Source of the DNA: Chloroflexota bacterium | GTDB taxonomy: Bacteria > Chloroflexota > Dehalococcoidia > JABGRK01 | DNA length: 64,000 nt | Direction: 5' to 3' | Assembly (NCBI GenBank): GCA_018648325.1 | Contig: JABGRK010000010.1 | Span: 134,621-198,620 of the forward strand | Part shown: piece after piece, positions 27,996-37,702 of the stretch | How positions within the stretch are numbered: the first letter of the stretch is position 1 | How the letters are laid out: each line of letters begins with the position of its first letter | The notes under the pieces: model-generated | What the model was told of the DNA's origin: nothing | Database searches by the model: none | What the model saw: only the letters and a program-made list of their open reading frames with translations | Translations under genes and position numbers: made by a program

Positions 27996-29327
27996 GTGCC
28001 TATGAATTACAAAGAGTCAGTTGACTGGATTTTAAACTTTACCGATTATGAGAAGATACACGGCGCTCTATACTCCGAGGCCGACTTTGATCTAAGGCGT
28101 ATGGAGGAGCTTCTGGCGCGGCTGGGTGATCCTCATAAAAGCTCAAAGTCGGTTCATATCGCCGGTTCCAAGGGCAAGGGCAGTACCGCCACTATGGTTG
28201 CTTCTGCACTACGCGTTGCTGGTCATAAGGTCGGGCTTTTCACTTCGCCACACCTGCATACTATCAGAGAGCGAGTTTCTGTCGATGGTGTTCCGATTGC
28301 AGAAAACGAGCTGGTTGTACTTGTAGCAAAACTTGTTCCTGTTGTCAACGCTGTTAATGCAGACGCCCGATACGGTAAGCTAACCACTTTTGAGATACTT
28401 GCGGCGCTGGCGTTTACACACTTCTCGGATAAGAGGGTTGGCTATAAGGTCATTGAGGTTGGGTTGGGCGGCAGGCTGGATGCCACCAACGTCGTAATCC
28501 CAGAAGTATCGGTTATCACGTCAATAAGTATGGATCATGTGAATATTTTGGGTGACAGCCTGGCAAAAATAGCCAAAGAAAAGGCCGGGATCATCAAAAA
28601 CGGCGTTCCGGTGATCGCTGCCCCGCAAAAAGCCGAGGCAATGGCCGTTATCGAAGGTGTATGTAAGGATCAAAACACAGAGCTTATCAGAATCGGGCAG
28701 GACATTACCTGGCGTAGCACAGGGCATAACATCAAAGGGCAGTCATTTATCGTTTCTGGCAGGTACAATACATATGATCTGACGATCCCACTACTGGGTG
28801 AGCATCAGCTGGAAAACGCCGCTGTCGCCGTCGCCGTACTGGAACTGATTGGCGTTGATGTGCGATCAATCGCCGATGGGTTGAAAAACGTTTACTGGCC
28901 GGGCCGTATGCAGATACTTAAAACAAACCCCCTTCTTGTTGTCGACGGTGCGCACAATCCCGATTCCATGCAAAAGCTTATGCGAGCCCTAAAACAGCAT
29001 TTCACATTCAGTCGCCTGATATTAATCCTGGGCATGTCATCTGATAAGGATGCCGCTGGTATTATCGATGTGCTGGCTGCGGCCTGCGATGATGTGGTCG
29101 TCACCGGCTCACGGCACCCGCGCTCGGCTGATATATCGATACTAGCCGACCAGTTTGCCACACATAGTCTGATTGTAAAACAGTGTCCTTATGTGGCAGA
29201 TGCTGTGAACCATGCGCAAAAAATCGCTGGTCCAGATGACCTGATATGCGCTACAGGCTCGCTTTTCATCGTAGCTGAGGTAATCGAGGAGGTGAAGGGC
29301 TTGTCTGGTGAGGTATATTCATTGTAA
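27996..29327 (+). CDS. folC: Folylpolyglutamate synthase / dihydrofolate synthase
   Basis: About 441-443 residues. FolC adds glutamate to dihydropteroate and to folates. The P-loop VHIAGSKGKGSTATMVASAL is clear, with TSPHLHTIRERVSVDG, the DATNVV segment and DGAHNPDSM in the C-terminal Mur-ligase domain. Start: either GTG 27996 or ATG 28002; both sit directly after an extended -10 box and lack a ribosome site. fabF follows 39 bases downstream and may be co-transcribed. Confidence 0.95.
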   Translation: MPMNYKESVDWILNFTDYEKIHGALYSEADFDLRRMEELLARLGDPHKSSKSVHIAGSKGKGSTATMVASALRVAGHKVGLFTSPHLHTIRERVSVDGVPIAENELVVLVAKLVPVVNAVNADARYGKLTTFEILAALAFTHFSDKRVGYKVIEVGLGGRLDATNVVIPEVSVITSISMDHVNILGDSLAKIAKEKAGIIKNGVPVIAAPQKAEAMAVIEGVCKDQNTELIRIGQDITWRSTGHNIKGQSFIVSGRYNTYDLTIPLLGEHQLENAAVAVAVLELIGVDVRSIADGLKNVYWPGRMQILKTNPLLVVDGAHNPDSMQKLMRALKQHFTFSRLILILGMSSDKDAAGIIDVLAAACDDVVVTGSRHPRSADISILADQFATHSLIVKQCPYVADAVNHAQKIAGPDDLICATGSLFIVAEVIEEVKGLSGEVYSL

Positions 29328-29366
29328 AATCACTAAAGCGTTTATTTCTTTGGGAGATTATTGTAG

Positions 29367-30626
29367 ATGGTTAAAGATCCGAAGGGCAGAAAACGAGTAG
29401 TTGTTACCGGCATAGGGGCGATTGCCCCCGTAGGGCTGAATGCAGATGAGTACTGGCAGAATCTGGTAGCCGGTAAGTCTGGAATTGATAAGATAACGCT
29501 ATTTGATGCCTCTGACCTATCTTGTAAGATAGCGGGTGAGGTCAAGGGTTTTGATCCCCTGCAGTATATCGACAGAAAAACCGCACGCCACATGGCTAGG
29601 TTTACCCAGTTCGCCGTAGCTGCTGGCAAAATGGCCATAGATGACGCCGAACTTGATTTGGACAAGGAAGACAGAGACAGAATCGGTATGATAATCGGCA
29701 ATGGCATTGGCGGTCTGCCCAACATGCAGGAACAGTGCAATATTCTTGAAACCAGGGGTGGCATGAGGGTAACCCCTTTCTTTATGACCATTACGCTGGC
29801 CAACATGGCGGCGTCCCAGATAAGCATTCATTTCGGACTAAAGGGCTATACGTCTACCACAGTTACCGCATGTGCGGCGGGTACGCAGGCCATCGGTGAG
29901 GCGGCCGAGATCATTCGTCAGGGCAAGTGCGATATCATGGTCACCGGCGGCACCGAGGCGGGCATAACCGGAATCGGCGTTGCCGGATTCTGTACGATGA
30001 AGGCGCTTACCACCAACAACGAAGTTCCGGCAAAGGCCTCAAGGCCGTTTGACGCCAATCGCGATGGATTTATACCCGGCGAGGGCGCAGGTATACTGAT
30101 ATTGGAGAGCCTTGAGCACGCCTTAAATCGTGGCGCCAACATACTTTGCGAGGTGGTGGGATACGGATGTAGCGCAGATGCCCATCACGTTACAGCTCCC
30201 GAACCCAATGGTGCCGGTATGGCGCGTGGCATGAAGGCTGCGCTTGATGATGCTTTCCTGACAACCACGGATGTTGATTATATAAACGCACATGGCACAT
30301 CCACTCCCTTGAACGATGTAACCGAAACACGGGCTATAAAAAGGCTGTTTGAGGGCTATGCCTACAAGATCCCCATAAGCTCCACAAAGTCTATGATAGG
30401 GCATTTGCTGGGTGGTTCCGGCGGTGCTGAGGCGGTGGCGGTGGTCAAGACAATAGTTGAAGGCGTTATTCATCCCACAATCAACTACGAAACTGCTGAT
30501 GCGGAATGCGATCTGGACTATGTACCAAATACGGCACGCAAGAAGCAGGTGAAGGTGGCCATGTCCAATAGCTTTGGCTTTGGCGGACAAAACGCCTGCC
30601 TGATACTTAAAGCCTACGAACAGTAG
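29367..30626 (+). CDS. fabF: Beta-ketoacyl-ACP synthase II
   Basis: 419 residues. It condenses malonyl-ACP with acyl-ACP in fatty-acid elongation. The Cys-His-His triad is visible: TVTACAAGTQA, NAHGTSTPLND and KSMIGHLLGGSG. GGGAG precedes the ATG. No other fab gene is next to it; instead it follows folC and converges on a SWIM gene. Confidence 0.96.
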   Translation: MVKDPKGRKRVVVTGIGAIAPVGLNADEYWQNLVAGKSGIDKITLFDASDLSCKIAGEVKGFDPLQYIDRKTARHMARFTQFAVAAGKMAIDDAELDLDKEDRDRIGMIIGNGIGGLPNMQEQCNILETRGGMRVTPFFMTITLANMAASQISIHFGLKGYTSTTVTACAAGTQAIGEAAEIIRQGKCDIMVTGGTEAGITGIGVAGFCTMKALTTNNEVPAKASRPFDANRDGFIPGEGAGILILESLEHALNRGANILCEVVGYGCSADAHHVTAPEPNGAGMARGMKAALDDAFLTTTDVDYINAHGTSTPLNDVTETRAIKRLFEGYAYKIPISSTKSMIGHLLGGSGGAEAVAVVKTIVEGVIHPTINYETADAECDLDYVPNTARKKQVKVAMSNSFGFGGQNACLILKAYEQ

Positions 30627-30632
30627 CTTTTT

Positions 30633-30944
30633 CTAAGTATTACTCTCTATCTTTAGTTCAAGCTGCGAATGTGTGGGAGGGTGTAGACTGTATTGAGGCA
30701 CCGCAGTCTGAGCTTCTACAGGCAGCATTTCACCCAGCAGCTTCTGCATGGCAATTGTATGGCTGCACATTCCCCAGTTTGAGAAGAAATCGCAGGAGCA
30801 GTACATTTTGCCTTCTGTGAAGCTTACGCTGTAAGCGCTGTGGTCTCCGTCGAAGCTGAGTTTGAAGTCCTGAAACATTACGCGGTCCGGTTCCTGAATG
30901 TAGCGGTTGGCTTTTTCTATCTTGCCGATGATGCTAGAGCGCAT
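30633..30944 (-). CDS. SWIM zinc-finger protein
   Basis: 103 residues. The SWIM motif CxC-xn-CxH is seen as CSCDFFSNWGMCSH at about residues 49-62. Such domains bind zinc and mediate DNA or protein contacts. No other domain is present, so it is a stand-alone finger of unknown role. GGAGGG lies upstream of the ATG. Confidence 0.85.
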   Translation of the reverse strand: MRSSIIGKIEKANRYIQEPDRVMFQDFKLSFDGDHSAYSVSFTEGKMYCSCDFFSNWGMCSHTIAMQKLLGEMLPVEAQTAVPQYSLHPPTHSQLELKIESNT

Positions 30945-30975
30945 ATATAACCCTCCTCATTTTCCCACCACCACC

Positions 30976-31005
30976 ATGATAGAGTTCCTGCTGTATTGCT
31001 GTCAA
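30976..31005 (-). promoter_or_regulatory. Promoter of the SWIM gene
   Basis: TTGACA (31000-31005), an 18-base spacer and TATCAT (30976-30981) on the minus strand, upstream of a strong ribosome site. The rest of 31006-31120 shows nothing recognisable. Confidence 0.6.
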
Positions 31006-31120
31006 GGCTGATTTATTTTTTTATCAGCAAGATGTGATGGGTCTTTGATTGGGGTAAACGCACCTATCTGATGTTCAAACCGCAGATAAAAGCATTTTGT
31101 GTCCTATTGGCAATGGCCTT

Positions 31121-32205
31121 TTAACTCCACGTGGAGAAGGTTATTTTAGTTCCATCTGTGGACCAAACAAAGTATCCTACGTCCAAATTCAAGGGATCAT
31201 CTAACTGGATTAAATTTGTCCCGTCAACATCCATCACATAGAGTGAACCACGTGAAATAAAGGCTATCTTTGTTCCATCGGGTGCCCACGTGGGATATTC
31301 TTTATTGTTTGAAGGGTTATTTGTAATGTTCTGCATCTGGGAACCATCTGAGTTTATCGTATAAACATCCCAATTCTTTTCATCTTGAGGTCTACTTCTG
31401 ACTATAAACGTAATCGTATCATCATTTGGAGACCAATCTGGATCACTGATGTGTACGGGATATGCAAAATCTGTTATCTGAGTCACATTGGAGTCGTTAA
31501 TGTCTAAAATATATAGGTTGAACCCAACCCTAAATACTACCCTTGTGCTATCCGGTGACCAGTCATACTTTTGGATTTCATCAGGTAGAGTGTATTCTCT
31601 TAAATCGGAACCGTCAGGAGTAATAGTATAGAATGAGTCATCAGAGTAATAAGCTAATCTGCTTCCATCCGGCTGCCAGGATAGACTGCGGCTATTGATA
31701 CCACTTCCTGCTTCGATGACCTTAAGGGTAGTGAAGTTAGTCCCATCTGCATCAATAATATAGAAGCCAGTACTAATATGATTACTCTGTGTCACGTTAC
31801 GCGAAATACGAATAGTTTCTCTTGCTGCAAAGGAGAAAGCTATTTTCCCCCGTCAGGTGACCAGAGATGACCGGATCCAGCACTCCCGCCTAGATCGGGG
31901 ATATCTTCTATTAGCCTTATGTTCTGCAGTATCGGGAGATCGATTTTATCCGAACCATCCGGGTTCATAATAGATACGCCATTGGCATACTGAAGAGCTA
32001 TCTTATCTCCATTGGGTGACCACATCGGAATATTTTTCCAACCTTTGGTTCTAGTAAGGTTAACTAAATTGGAGCCATCAATGTTTACCATGTAGATATC
32101 GTTGGTGTGTGTATGCCCAAAACAGCCGATAGGCAAAATAGCCAAAGTCAATGTAGCCACGATCATCACAAGCATCATCCGCTTTATGTGTGGCAATATA
32201 CTCAT
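31121..32205 (-). pseudogene. Secreted TolB/PD40 beta-propeller protein, split by a -1 frameshift
   Basis: The upstream part (32205 to TAG at 31840) has a signal peptide with a Cys near its end (LPIGCFG, weak lipobox) and PD40 repeats (DIYMVNIDGSNLVNLT, WSPNGDKIAL), stopping at SPDGGK. The -1 frame then continues without a gap (IAFSFAARETIRIS) through five or more PD40 repeats (WSPDSTRVVF, WAPDGTKIAF, WSTDGTKITF) to 31121. The junction reads G GGA AAA directly before TAG, which is a canonical -1 slippery heptamer, so either one A is missing or the ribosome slips. Together it would be about 360 residues, a six- or seven-blade exported propeller. Confidence 0.7.
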
Positions 32206-32273
32206 TTTGTGCTCAATATGATTGTAGTTCATGCTGGGGCCATGATAGTATCCGTAGGGAGGTTTGTCAACTA

Positions 32274-32648
32274 TTATACCGTACGAGTGGGCGTGCCCTG
32301 ATGGAATGTGATTTGCCACCTGCCATCGATCAGCTTCCATATTGAACTTCGTAGAGATTGACTTGTTTGCCCGTCCGGGTTGTGCCGCGTAGCGCGGTAG
32401 GTTGCCAGAACCACACCCGGAGCCAGCGTCTTTGCCTCAAAATCTGACATGGCTAGTTGTGCCGGGTCCTCGCCTTGAAGCCCTTCCACAACCTGTTTTT
32501 TATCGAAAACGCGTCCCGAACTGCCGTACTCGATGAAGTCATCAGCAAGTAGCTCTGAAACATCTTTCGCCGAGCGTCTTACGTCCGGTTGCAGTAGGCG
32601 CTGCTCAAGCTGGCGAATTGTATCTTCATCTGTGTTTCGATTATTCAT
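32274..32648 (-). CDS. SnoaL/DUF4440-like NTF2-fold protein
   Basis: 124 residues from the ATG at 32648. The helix LEQRLLQPDVRRSAKDVSELLADDFIEYGSSG and the strands SDFEAKTLAPGVVLATYRATR and SSIWKLIDGRWQITFHQGTP follow the pattern of DUF4440 nuclear-transport-factor-2-like proteins, small barrel domains with varied or unknown ligands. GGGGGTAG precedes the start. The end overlaps the upstream noncoding part of the propeller gene. Confidence 0.78.
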   Translation of the reverse strand: MNNRNTDEDTIRQLEQRLLQPDVRRSAKDVSELLADDFIEYGSSGRVFDKKQVVEGLQGEDPAQLAMSDFEAKTLAPGVVLATYRATRHNPDGQTSQSLRSSIWKLIDGRWQITFHQGTPTRTV

Positions 32649-32652
32649 TCGT

Positions 32653-33435
32653 CTACCCCCGGCAACTACCAAACACTGAGGCAGGTATTATCCCATAGCT
32701 TAGCTTAATGAAATTGCTCTCAACCTGCGCTTCAACGTCATCTGCCGGCACGTTTTTGCACTCGGCAATGCCCTCTACAACCTGCCTAACAAACAGCGGT
32801 GTTGGTTTTTTGCTGGTGTAGGTTGCGCTACCGCCGGGATTATCGGTTTCAGTCAGTAGTTGGTCTAAGGGGATAGTTCTGACTATCTCCTGTATTTTCT
32901 CGGAGAGATTGACCTTGGGGCCTATAGAAAAGTAATATCCCTGCTCAATCAACTTTTTCAGTATATCCAGAGGCCCGGCGTAAGAGTGCATCACCACCCT
33001 CTTGCTGCCGTACTTTTTCAGCAGATCAAGCACTAGTTGATCCGTGCCTCTTGAGTGTACCGATAGCATGCGGTCGGCAGACTCAGACAGGAACAGTTCA
33101 AATATCTCCTGCTGCGCCGGGTACCTGCTGGCATCCTTTACAAGTAAATGATCGAGGCCTATTTCACCGATGATCCGCGTTTTTCTTATCATCTCCCGTA
33201 TCATATCCAGTTTGCCCGTATATTTGTAAGCGTTCCAGGGGTGAATACCAAATGATGGGATTACATACCCGCACATGCGCCCGATTCTTTTGTTTATCTT
33301 GTAGGACGTAAAATCCATTGAATTTGCCATCGTCAGGATTTTATTGCGCTCGATTTCCTGGATAACCGGCGCCAGCGTCCCGCCGAAACTCTTGCGGGCG
33401 TATGCGTTCAGATGGCAGTGTGCTTCAATCAGCAT
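32653..33435 (-). CDS. TatD-family metal-dependent hydrolase
   Basis: About 260 residues. Metal ligands of the TatD fold are visible: IEAHCHLNAY, GEIGLDH, HSRG, MHSYAG and TETDNPGG. Family members are 3'-5' exonucleases or related phosphoesterases. The longest frame starts at 33483, but GGGAG sits 8 bases before the ATG at 33435, which gives a protein starting MLIEAHCHL, as usual. The adjacent DUF4440-like gene starts 4 bases after its end, so the two are probably co-transcribed. The first metal motif has HCH instead of the usual DxHxH spacing with Asp. Confidence 0.85.
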   Translation of the reverse strand: MLIEAHCHLNAYARKSFGGTLAPVIQEIERNKILTMANSMDFTSYKINKRIGRMCGYVIPSFGIHPWNAYKYTGKLDMIREMIRKTRIIGEIGLDHLLVKDASRYPAQQEIFELFLSESADRMLSVHSRGTDQLVLDLLKKYGSKRVVMHSYAGPLDILKKLIEQGYYFSIGPKVNLSEKIQEIVRTIPLDQLLTETDNPGGSATYTSKKPTPLFVRQVVEGIAECKNVPADDVEAQVESNFIKLSYGIIPASVFGSCRG

Positions 33436-33555
33436 ATGCATGTCTCCCATTTGTTGTATGCAATATATCTGCTCATTGCTCAAAGCGCAAGTAGAAGCTC
33501 GTTTCTTGGTTGGAGGATTGAGCCTGTTTGGTGCGCAAGATGCGTAGAGGATGGG

Positions 33556-34062
33556 CTAAGCTTGAGTTGAAATGCTATGTTCTGTTTTGAGTGCTTTGCG
33601 GAAGCGAACAATATCTACCTCGCCGTAAGAACCGCTACCTTTCTGTTTATAACCATGCTTGCGATAGAACTCTAGCGTTAATGGTCGAGATTTGGCGGTT
33701 TCAAATGAGAAGGTCGTGATTCCAGACTTAAGCGCCAGTTCTTCAAGCACATCAAGTAGCTGTGTTCCGTATCCCTGATCCTGCAGGTCGTTTCGGATGC
33801 GCATGCGGCGTAGTTCGGCTGAATCGTAAGAAAGTCTTTCGAATCCACCCATAGCAATAACCTGCTCATCGATCAGTCCTATAAGAAACACGCCACCGCT
33901 CAGGAAGTAAACATCCTCAATAGATTTGAGGTCGGACTCTTCATCGCGCTTGTTTATGCCTATAGGCAGGCCTTCTTTGGCGCTGCGGTGAAGGGCCAGC
34001 ACCTCTTTGTAGTATTGCGGTTTGTAATATATTAGCTGCATGCTTTTCATAATCGGCAACAC
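33556..34062 (-). CDS. GNAT-family N-acetyltransferase
   Basis: 168 residues. The acetyl-CoA loop DLQDQGYGTQLLD and the C-terminal FYRKHGYKQKGSG pattern mark a GNAT domain. The substrate is unknown. An ATG seven codons in (QLIYYKPQYY follows) is an alternative start. It is a single gene divergent from moaD. Confidence 0.86.
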   Translation of the reverse strand: MLPIMKSMQLIYYKPQYYKEVLALHRSAKEGLPIGINKRDEESDLKSIEDVYFLSGGVFLIGLIDEQVIAMGGFERLSYDSAELRRMRIRNDLQDQGYGTQLLDVLEELALKSGITTFSFETAKSRPLTLEFYRKHGYKQKGSGSYGEVDIVRFRKALKTEHSISTQA

Positions 34063-34188
34063 TTTCTACTTATAAAAACGTAAATTAAGATTCATCGTCA
34101 CAACTTCATCGTGGCTTTGGCACTCTTTTTAGTAAGGTTTGGGTGTTGAGTGATGGCTGTTGTATAATTGACATGCAAGGAGTCACAC

Positions 34189-34428
34189 ATGTTAGTAACA
34201 GTAAAGTTTTTTGCCAGTTACCGCGAAATTGTGGGCAAGCCTGCAATTGAAGTAGAGCTTGAGGACGGGGCAACCGTCGCAGCTCTTATTGCCAATCTTG
34301 TCGAGCAATATCCCGATTTTCCTGACGATCCGTCGTCGGCTGCGGTCAACGCCGAGTATATAGATACCGATTTAACTTTGAGCCCGGGGGATGAAGTGGC
34401 CTTTTTCCCCCCGTTCAGCGGAGGATAG
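34189..34428 (+). CDS. moaD: Molybdopterin synthase sulfur-carrier subunit
   Basis: 79 residues from the ATG at 34189, which has AAGGAG six bases upstream. Ubiquitin-like fold with the required C-terminal Gly-Gly (FPPFSGG), which is thiocarboxylated and donates sulfur to precursor Z (cPMP). TATAAT lies at 34162. The moaE gene follows two bases later, so the two subunits are made together. Confidence 0.92.
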   Translation: MLVTVKFFASYREIVGKPAIEVELEDGATVAALIANLVEQYPDFPDDPSSAAVNAEYIDTDLTLSPGDEVAFFPPFSGG

Positions 34429-34430
34429 AC

Positions 34431-34847
34431 GTGTTTAAGATTACCAAAGAAGTTCTTTCGGCAGATGAAGTTACAACCGAAGTAAGTAAAGGTGGCAATG
34501 GCGGCATCTGCACGTTCGTGGGTATCGTGCGCAACAACGCCGATGGTAAAAAAGTGCTGCACCTTGAGTACGACGCCTATCCTGCCATGGCCGAAAAAAA
34601 GCTGGCCGAAATCGCGAGCGAAATCAACGCTAAATGGGGCCTATCTGACGTAGCCATAGTTCACCGCATCGGCAAGCTGGAAATAGGCGAGGCGGCGGTG
34701 GTTATAGCGGTGGGCGCTCCGCACCGCAAGGAGGCATTTGCCGCCTGCTCGTACGTCATCGATCGCATAAAAGAGTTCGTTCCCATATGGAAAAAAGAGT
34801 TTTTTGAGGACGGCGAGGTCTGGGTGGAGGAATCGCTCGGCCACTAA
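34431..34847 (+). CDS. moaE: Molybdopterin synthase catalytic subunit
   Basis: 138 residues, GTG start. GICTFVGIVRN, LEYDAYPAMAEKKL, VHRIGKLEIGEAAVVIAVGAPHR and the lysine region PIWKKEFF are MoaE hallmarks. With MoaD it converts cPMP to molybdopterin, so this cell makes molybdenum or tungsten enzymes. Other moa/moe genes are not in the window. Confidence 0.95.
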   Translation: MFKITKEVLSADEVTTEVSKGGNGGICTFVGIVRNNADGKKVLHLEYDAYPAMAEKKLAEIASEINAKWGLSDVAIVHRIGKLEIGEAAVVIAVGAPHRKEAFAACSYVIDRIKEFVPIWKKEFFEDGEVWVEESLGH

Positions 34848-34870
34848 TAGCTTCCCGAAAGGTATTTTAT

Positions 34871-35638
34871 TTGAATCAACACAAGGTTGAACTGCAAGTA
34901 GACGGTCTGAACATAGTTGGTGAAATCTTTTCCCCTGACATAGTTGGCCCCCACCCGGCGCTGGTGCTGTGCCACGGCATACCCAGCGGCAACCCCAAAG
35001 ATCCCGACGACGGTGGCTATCACGCGCTTGCCAGACGTTACGTGGGTGAAGGTTTCATCGTTATGATCTTCAACTTCAGGGGTGCGGGCCTTTCCGAGGG
35101 TCATTTTGATATTCTGGGCTGGACGCGGGATCTCTCCGCAGTTCTGGACTATATTTACGATTACGATGGTGTGGATAAGACGCGTCTTTCGGTGATGGGA
35201 TTTTCTGCCGGAGCCAAGGTGTCAGTATATGTTGCAGCACGTGATAAACGTGTGTCGACGCTGGTGAGCTGCTGCTGCCCGGTGCGCATATCCTTCGCCA
35301 GGGATGAGCAGAAGATTGCGGAACTTATCGAACACCAACGTCAGTTGAGCGTTAGCAGAGGCACACTATCACCGCTGACACCGCAGGACCTGATGAAAAA
35401 GTTCGAGCATATCGCTGTACTGGATTGTGTGGATGATATATCACCCAGACCGCTACTTATTATCCATGGCGATAAGGATGAAGTGGTCGATTCGGCGCAG
35501 GCGCATGAGTTGTACGATAGTGCAGTAGAACCCAAGCAGCTGGTAATGATCGAGGGTGCGGGACACCGGCTGCGATTGGAGCATGAGGCTATGCAAATCG
35601 CTACCGACTGGCTTAAAAAAGCAAACGGTTTAGGTTAG
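34871..35638 (+). CDS. Alpha/beta-hydrolase
   Basis: 255 residues, TTG start after GAAAGG. The oxyanion region LCHGIPSGNP, nucleophile motif GFSAGA, acid IHGDKDEVVD and the His in EGAGHRLR complete a Ser-Asp-His triad. Likely a serine hydrolase or esterase of the dienelactone/2-hydroxymuconic type. It is 24 bases after moaE and 11 before the DUF166 gene, so it is probably in the same operon. Confidence 0.88.
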   Translation: MNQHKVELQVDGLNIVGEIFSPDIVGPHPALVLCHGIPSGNPKDPDDGGYHALARRYVGEGFIVMIFNFRGAGLSEGHFDILGWTRDLSAVLDYIYDYDGVDKTRLSVMGFSAGAKVSVYVAARDKRVSTLVSCCCPVRISFARDEQKIAELIEHQRQLSVSRGTLSPLTPQDLMKKFEHIAVLDCVDDISPRPLLIIHGDKDEVVDSAQAHELYDSAVEPKQLVMIEGAGHRLRLEHEAMQIATDWLKKANGLG

Positions 35639-35648
35639 GGGACGATAA

Positions 35649-36380
35649 GTGCGTATTCTGGCGGTAACGCAGGGAGTGTACGGCGACAGGATAGTCGATA
35701 ACATCCGCAAACGTGGACCTGCCAACTGGCAGATAGAGGTTTACAATCCGCCACGCGCCCTGCCGTCGATCGTGGATGATCCCGAAGAATTTCTTCCTCA
35801 AGCGATGCCGCAAGTCAATTTAGTCTTACTCCTCAGCGAGTCATCCAAGGTAGCCCAGCTCATAGGCGGAATCGCTTCTCTAACCGGAGCAAAAGCAATC
35901 ATTGCGCCCATAGATGATTCATCGTGGTTGCCACCGGGACTGGCCAAGCAGCTTGAAAAGGAACTGGCCGACATGGGCGTTACCAGTGCTTTCCCTAAAA
36001 CATTCTGCACGCTCACCGAAGACGGCTGTGGCTACAGAGGCAGCTATGTTACCTATGATAATGAGACAATTGCCGAGTTCGCAAAACACTTCGGCCGCCC
36101 GAAAGTAAAGCTTACCACCAGCACTGATGGCGCCACCGTCGAAAACTTCGAGATCCTGCGCGGTGCTCCGTGCGGCTCCTCGCATCACGCTGCCCGTCAG
36201 ATGACCGGCCATCCTGCTGATGAAGTTAAGTACAAAGCCGGTCTGGCGTCGCACCACTATCCATGCCTGGCCTCGATGCAGCAGGAAGCGCTGGACGACG
36301 GCCTGTTCGACACACTGATGCACCTTTCCGGCTACGTGATGAACGACGAGGTTCAAAAGTCACTGGACGCACCGGAATAG
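35649..36380 (+). CDS. DUF166 family protein (annotated thymidylate-synthase-like in some databases)
   Basis: 243 residues, GTG start. The sequence (VYGDRIVDNI, PSIVDDPEEFLPQ, APIDDSSWLP, GAPCGSSHHAARQMTG, HHYPCLASMQQE) fits the DUF166 family, found mainly in methanogens and Dehalococcoidia. Conserved cysteines (FCTLTEDGCGY, GAPCGSS, HYPC) suggest a metal centre or redox site. The function is unknown; the thymidylate-synthase label is not supported by visible catalytic motifs. It lies at the end of the moaDE-hydrolase run. Confidence 0.82.
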   Translation: MRILAVTQGVYGDRIVDNIRKRGPANWQIEVYNPPRALPSIVDDPEEFLPQAMPQVNLVLLLSESSKVAQLIGGIASLTGAKAIIAPIDDSSWLPPGLAKQLEKELADMGVTSAFPKTFCTLTEDGCGYRGSYVTYDNETIAEFAKHFGRPKVKLTTSTDGATVENFEILRGAPCGSSHHAARQMTGHPADEVKYKAGLASHHYPCLASMQQEALDDGLFDTLMHLSGYVMNDEVQKSLDAPE

Positions 36381-36408
36381 TAGCCTAATCGTCTGGATGA
36401 TCGTAACA

Positions 36409-37644
36409 TTACTTCACGCTTTTAGTTAACTCAGAAACCATGTCTTTCAGTCCGCAGGCCAGTTCGGCCAACTTCCCGCAGTTCACAAGATCAATAGTGT
36501 CTTTTGGCGTGTGCGTGATATTTGCCAGCGCCTCCCCCATTTGCTCGGAGGTAACCGCCAGCGCTGGTATCTGCTGCTGCACAAAGATCATGTGGTCCCC
36601 CTGATACCACGGCTGGCCCTCTATCAGTTCTTCACGATTGCCAAGTGTATTACAGATGAGTTGTGCCATGGTTTCCGGGCACTGATAGAGTGAGTAGGCG
36701 GTTTTACCATCATGATAACCTGCGTCATCGATATTGATCACCAGTTTGATATCCTTAAGCGTTGCTTGATTTGCGGCCAGGTACTGTATCTGGCCGGAGG
36801 CGGCATAGTAGTCCTCACCGTTAAAGGCGATGATCTCAAGGCCAAGTGGCCCTTTGTAGTCGGCAAGCAGTTCTGCTAGCGCAAGCAGGGTGGCCACACC
36901 CGCAGCATTGTCCAGCGCACCCGGCGTATATTTTCTGGAGTCGATGTGCGCGCAGAAGATGAGTTTTCGTGCGTCCTGCGGGCCTTTTGTGGCGATGACG
37001 TTGCAGCCCTTAGACTCAATACGCTTGGACATAAAATCGAGCGTGATCTCAGTTCCAGCGTGAGCTAATAAGCACTCACCGTGAACGTCTTTCATGTACA
37101 CCGACGGGATATCGAAATCACCGTCCTCAATGAGCGGAAACGGGTACATTGCGCCAACCAGTTCCGGGTCCTTTCCCGTCGCGCAGATGATGGCTGCAGG
37201 TGCTTTTTCCTCTAACAGCGATATGATCTTTTTATGCTCGTCTGGATTATAGAAGGGGAAGTTTTTGGGCATAAGCTGTTGGCTGGCAATCTGGCCGTGA
37301 ATGAGCAGTATTTTGCCCCCGATCTCGCTTTGCGTCAGTTCTTCAACCGTCGATGCAGCGGCAAGTGTCGCGGTTCCGCTATAGCCCAGAGTGTACGGGC
37401 TCACGTACGCCTCAAACATATCTTTACCCGCCTTGAGATTAACGCTGCCATGCTCCCAGTCTATACAATCGAAATCTGGGCAAGCCGTTTTAAATCCGAA
37501 CGAGGAGATCGTTTTATCAAAAAAGTCCGTTGCCTGCCGGTTGCCCGGCGCTCCCGGTGAGCGGTCGGTGATGTTCACGCATAGCTCTTTCACATAGCGA
37601 TGGATGGTTTCTGTAAGTTTATCTGTGGTCAAGTCGTCCTCCAA
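36409..37644 (-). CDS. M28-family zinc aminopeptidase
   Basis: 411 residues. The M28 metal site is visible: AHIDS, GALDNAAGVATLLALA, FNGEDYYAASG (catalytic Glu and ligand), NIDDAGYHDG and HTPKDT. A PA-like insert domain lies between residues ~90 and 190. There is no signal peptide, so it is probably cytoplasmic and removes N-terminal residues from peptides. It is convergent with DUF166. Confidence 0.92.
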   Translation of the reverse strand: MEDDLTTDKLTETIHRYVKELCVNITDRSPGAPGNRQATDFFDKTISSFGFKTACPDFDCIDWEHGSVNLKAGKDMFEAYVSPYTLGYSGTATLAAASTVEELTQSEIGGKILLIHGQIASQQLMPKNFPFYNPDEHKKIISLLEEKAPAAIICATGKDPELVGAMYPFPLIEDGDFDIPSVYMKDVHGECLLAHAGTEITLDFMSKRIESKGCNVIATKGPQDARKLIFCAHIDSRKYTPGALDNAAGVATLLALAELLADYKGPLGLEIIAFNGEDYYAASGQIQYLAANQATLKDIKLVINIDDAGYHDGKTAYSLYQCPETMAQLICNTLGNREELIEGQPWYQGDHMIFVQQQIPALAVTSEQMGEALANITHTPKDTIDLVNCGKLAELACGLKDMVSELTKSVK

Positions 37645-37702
37645 AAATTTACTCCAATAACAATCATATAACTATGGTGGGCTAATAGAGGGTTAGGTGC
37701 TA

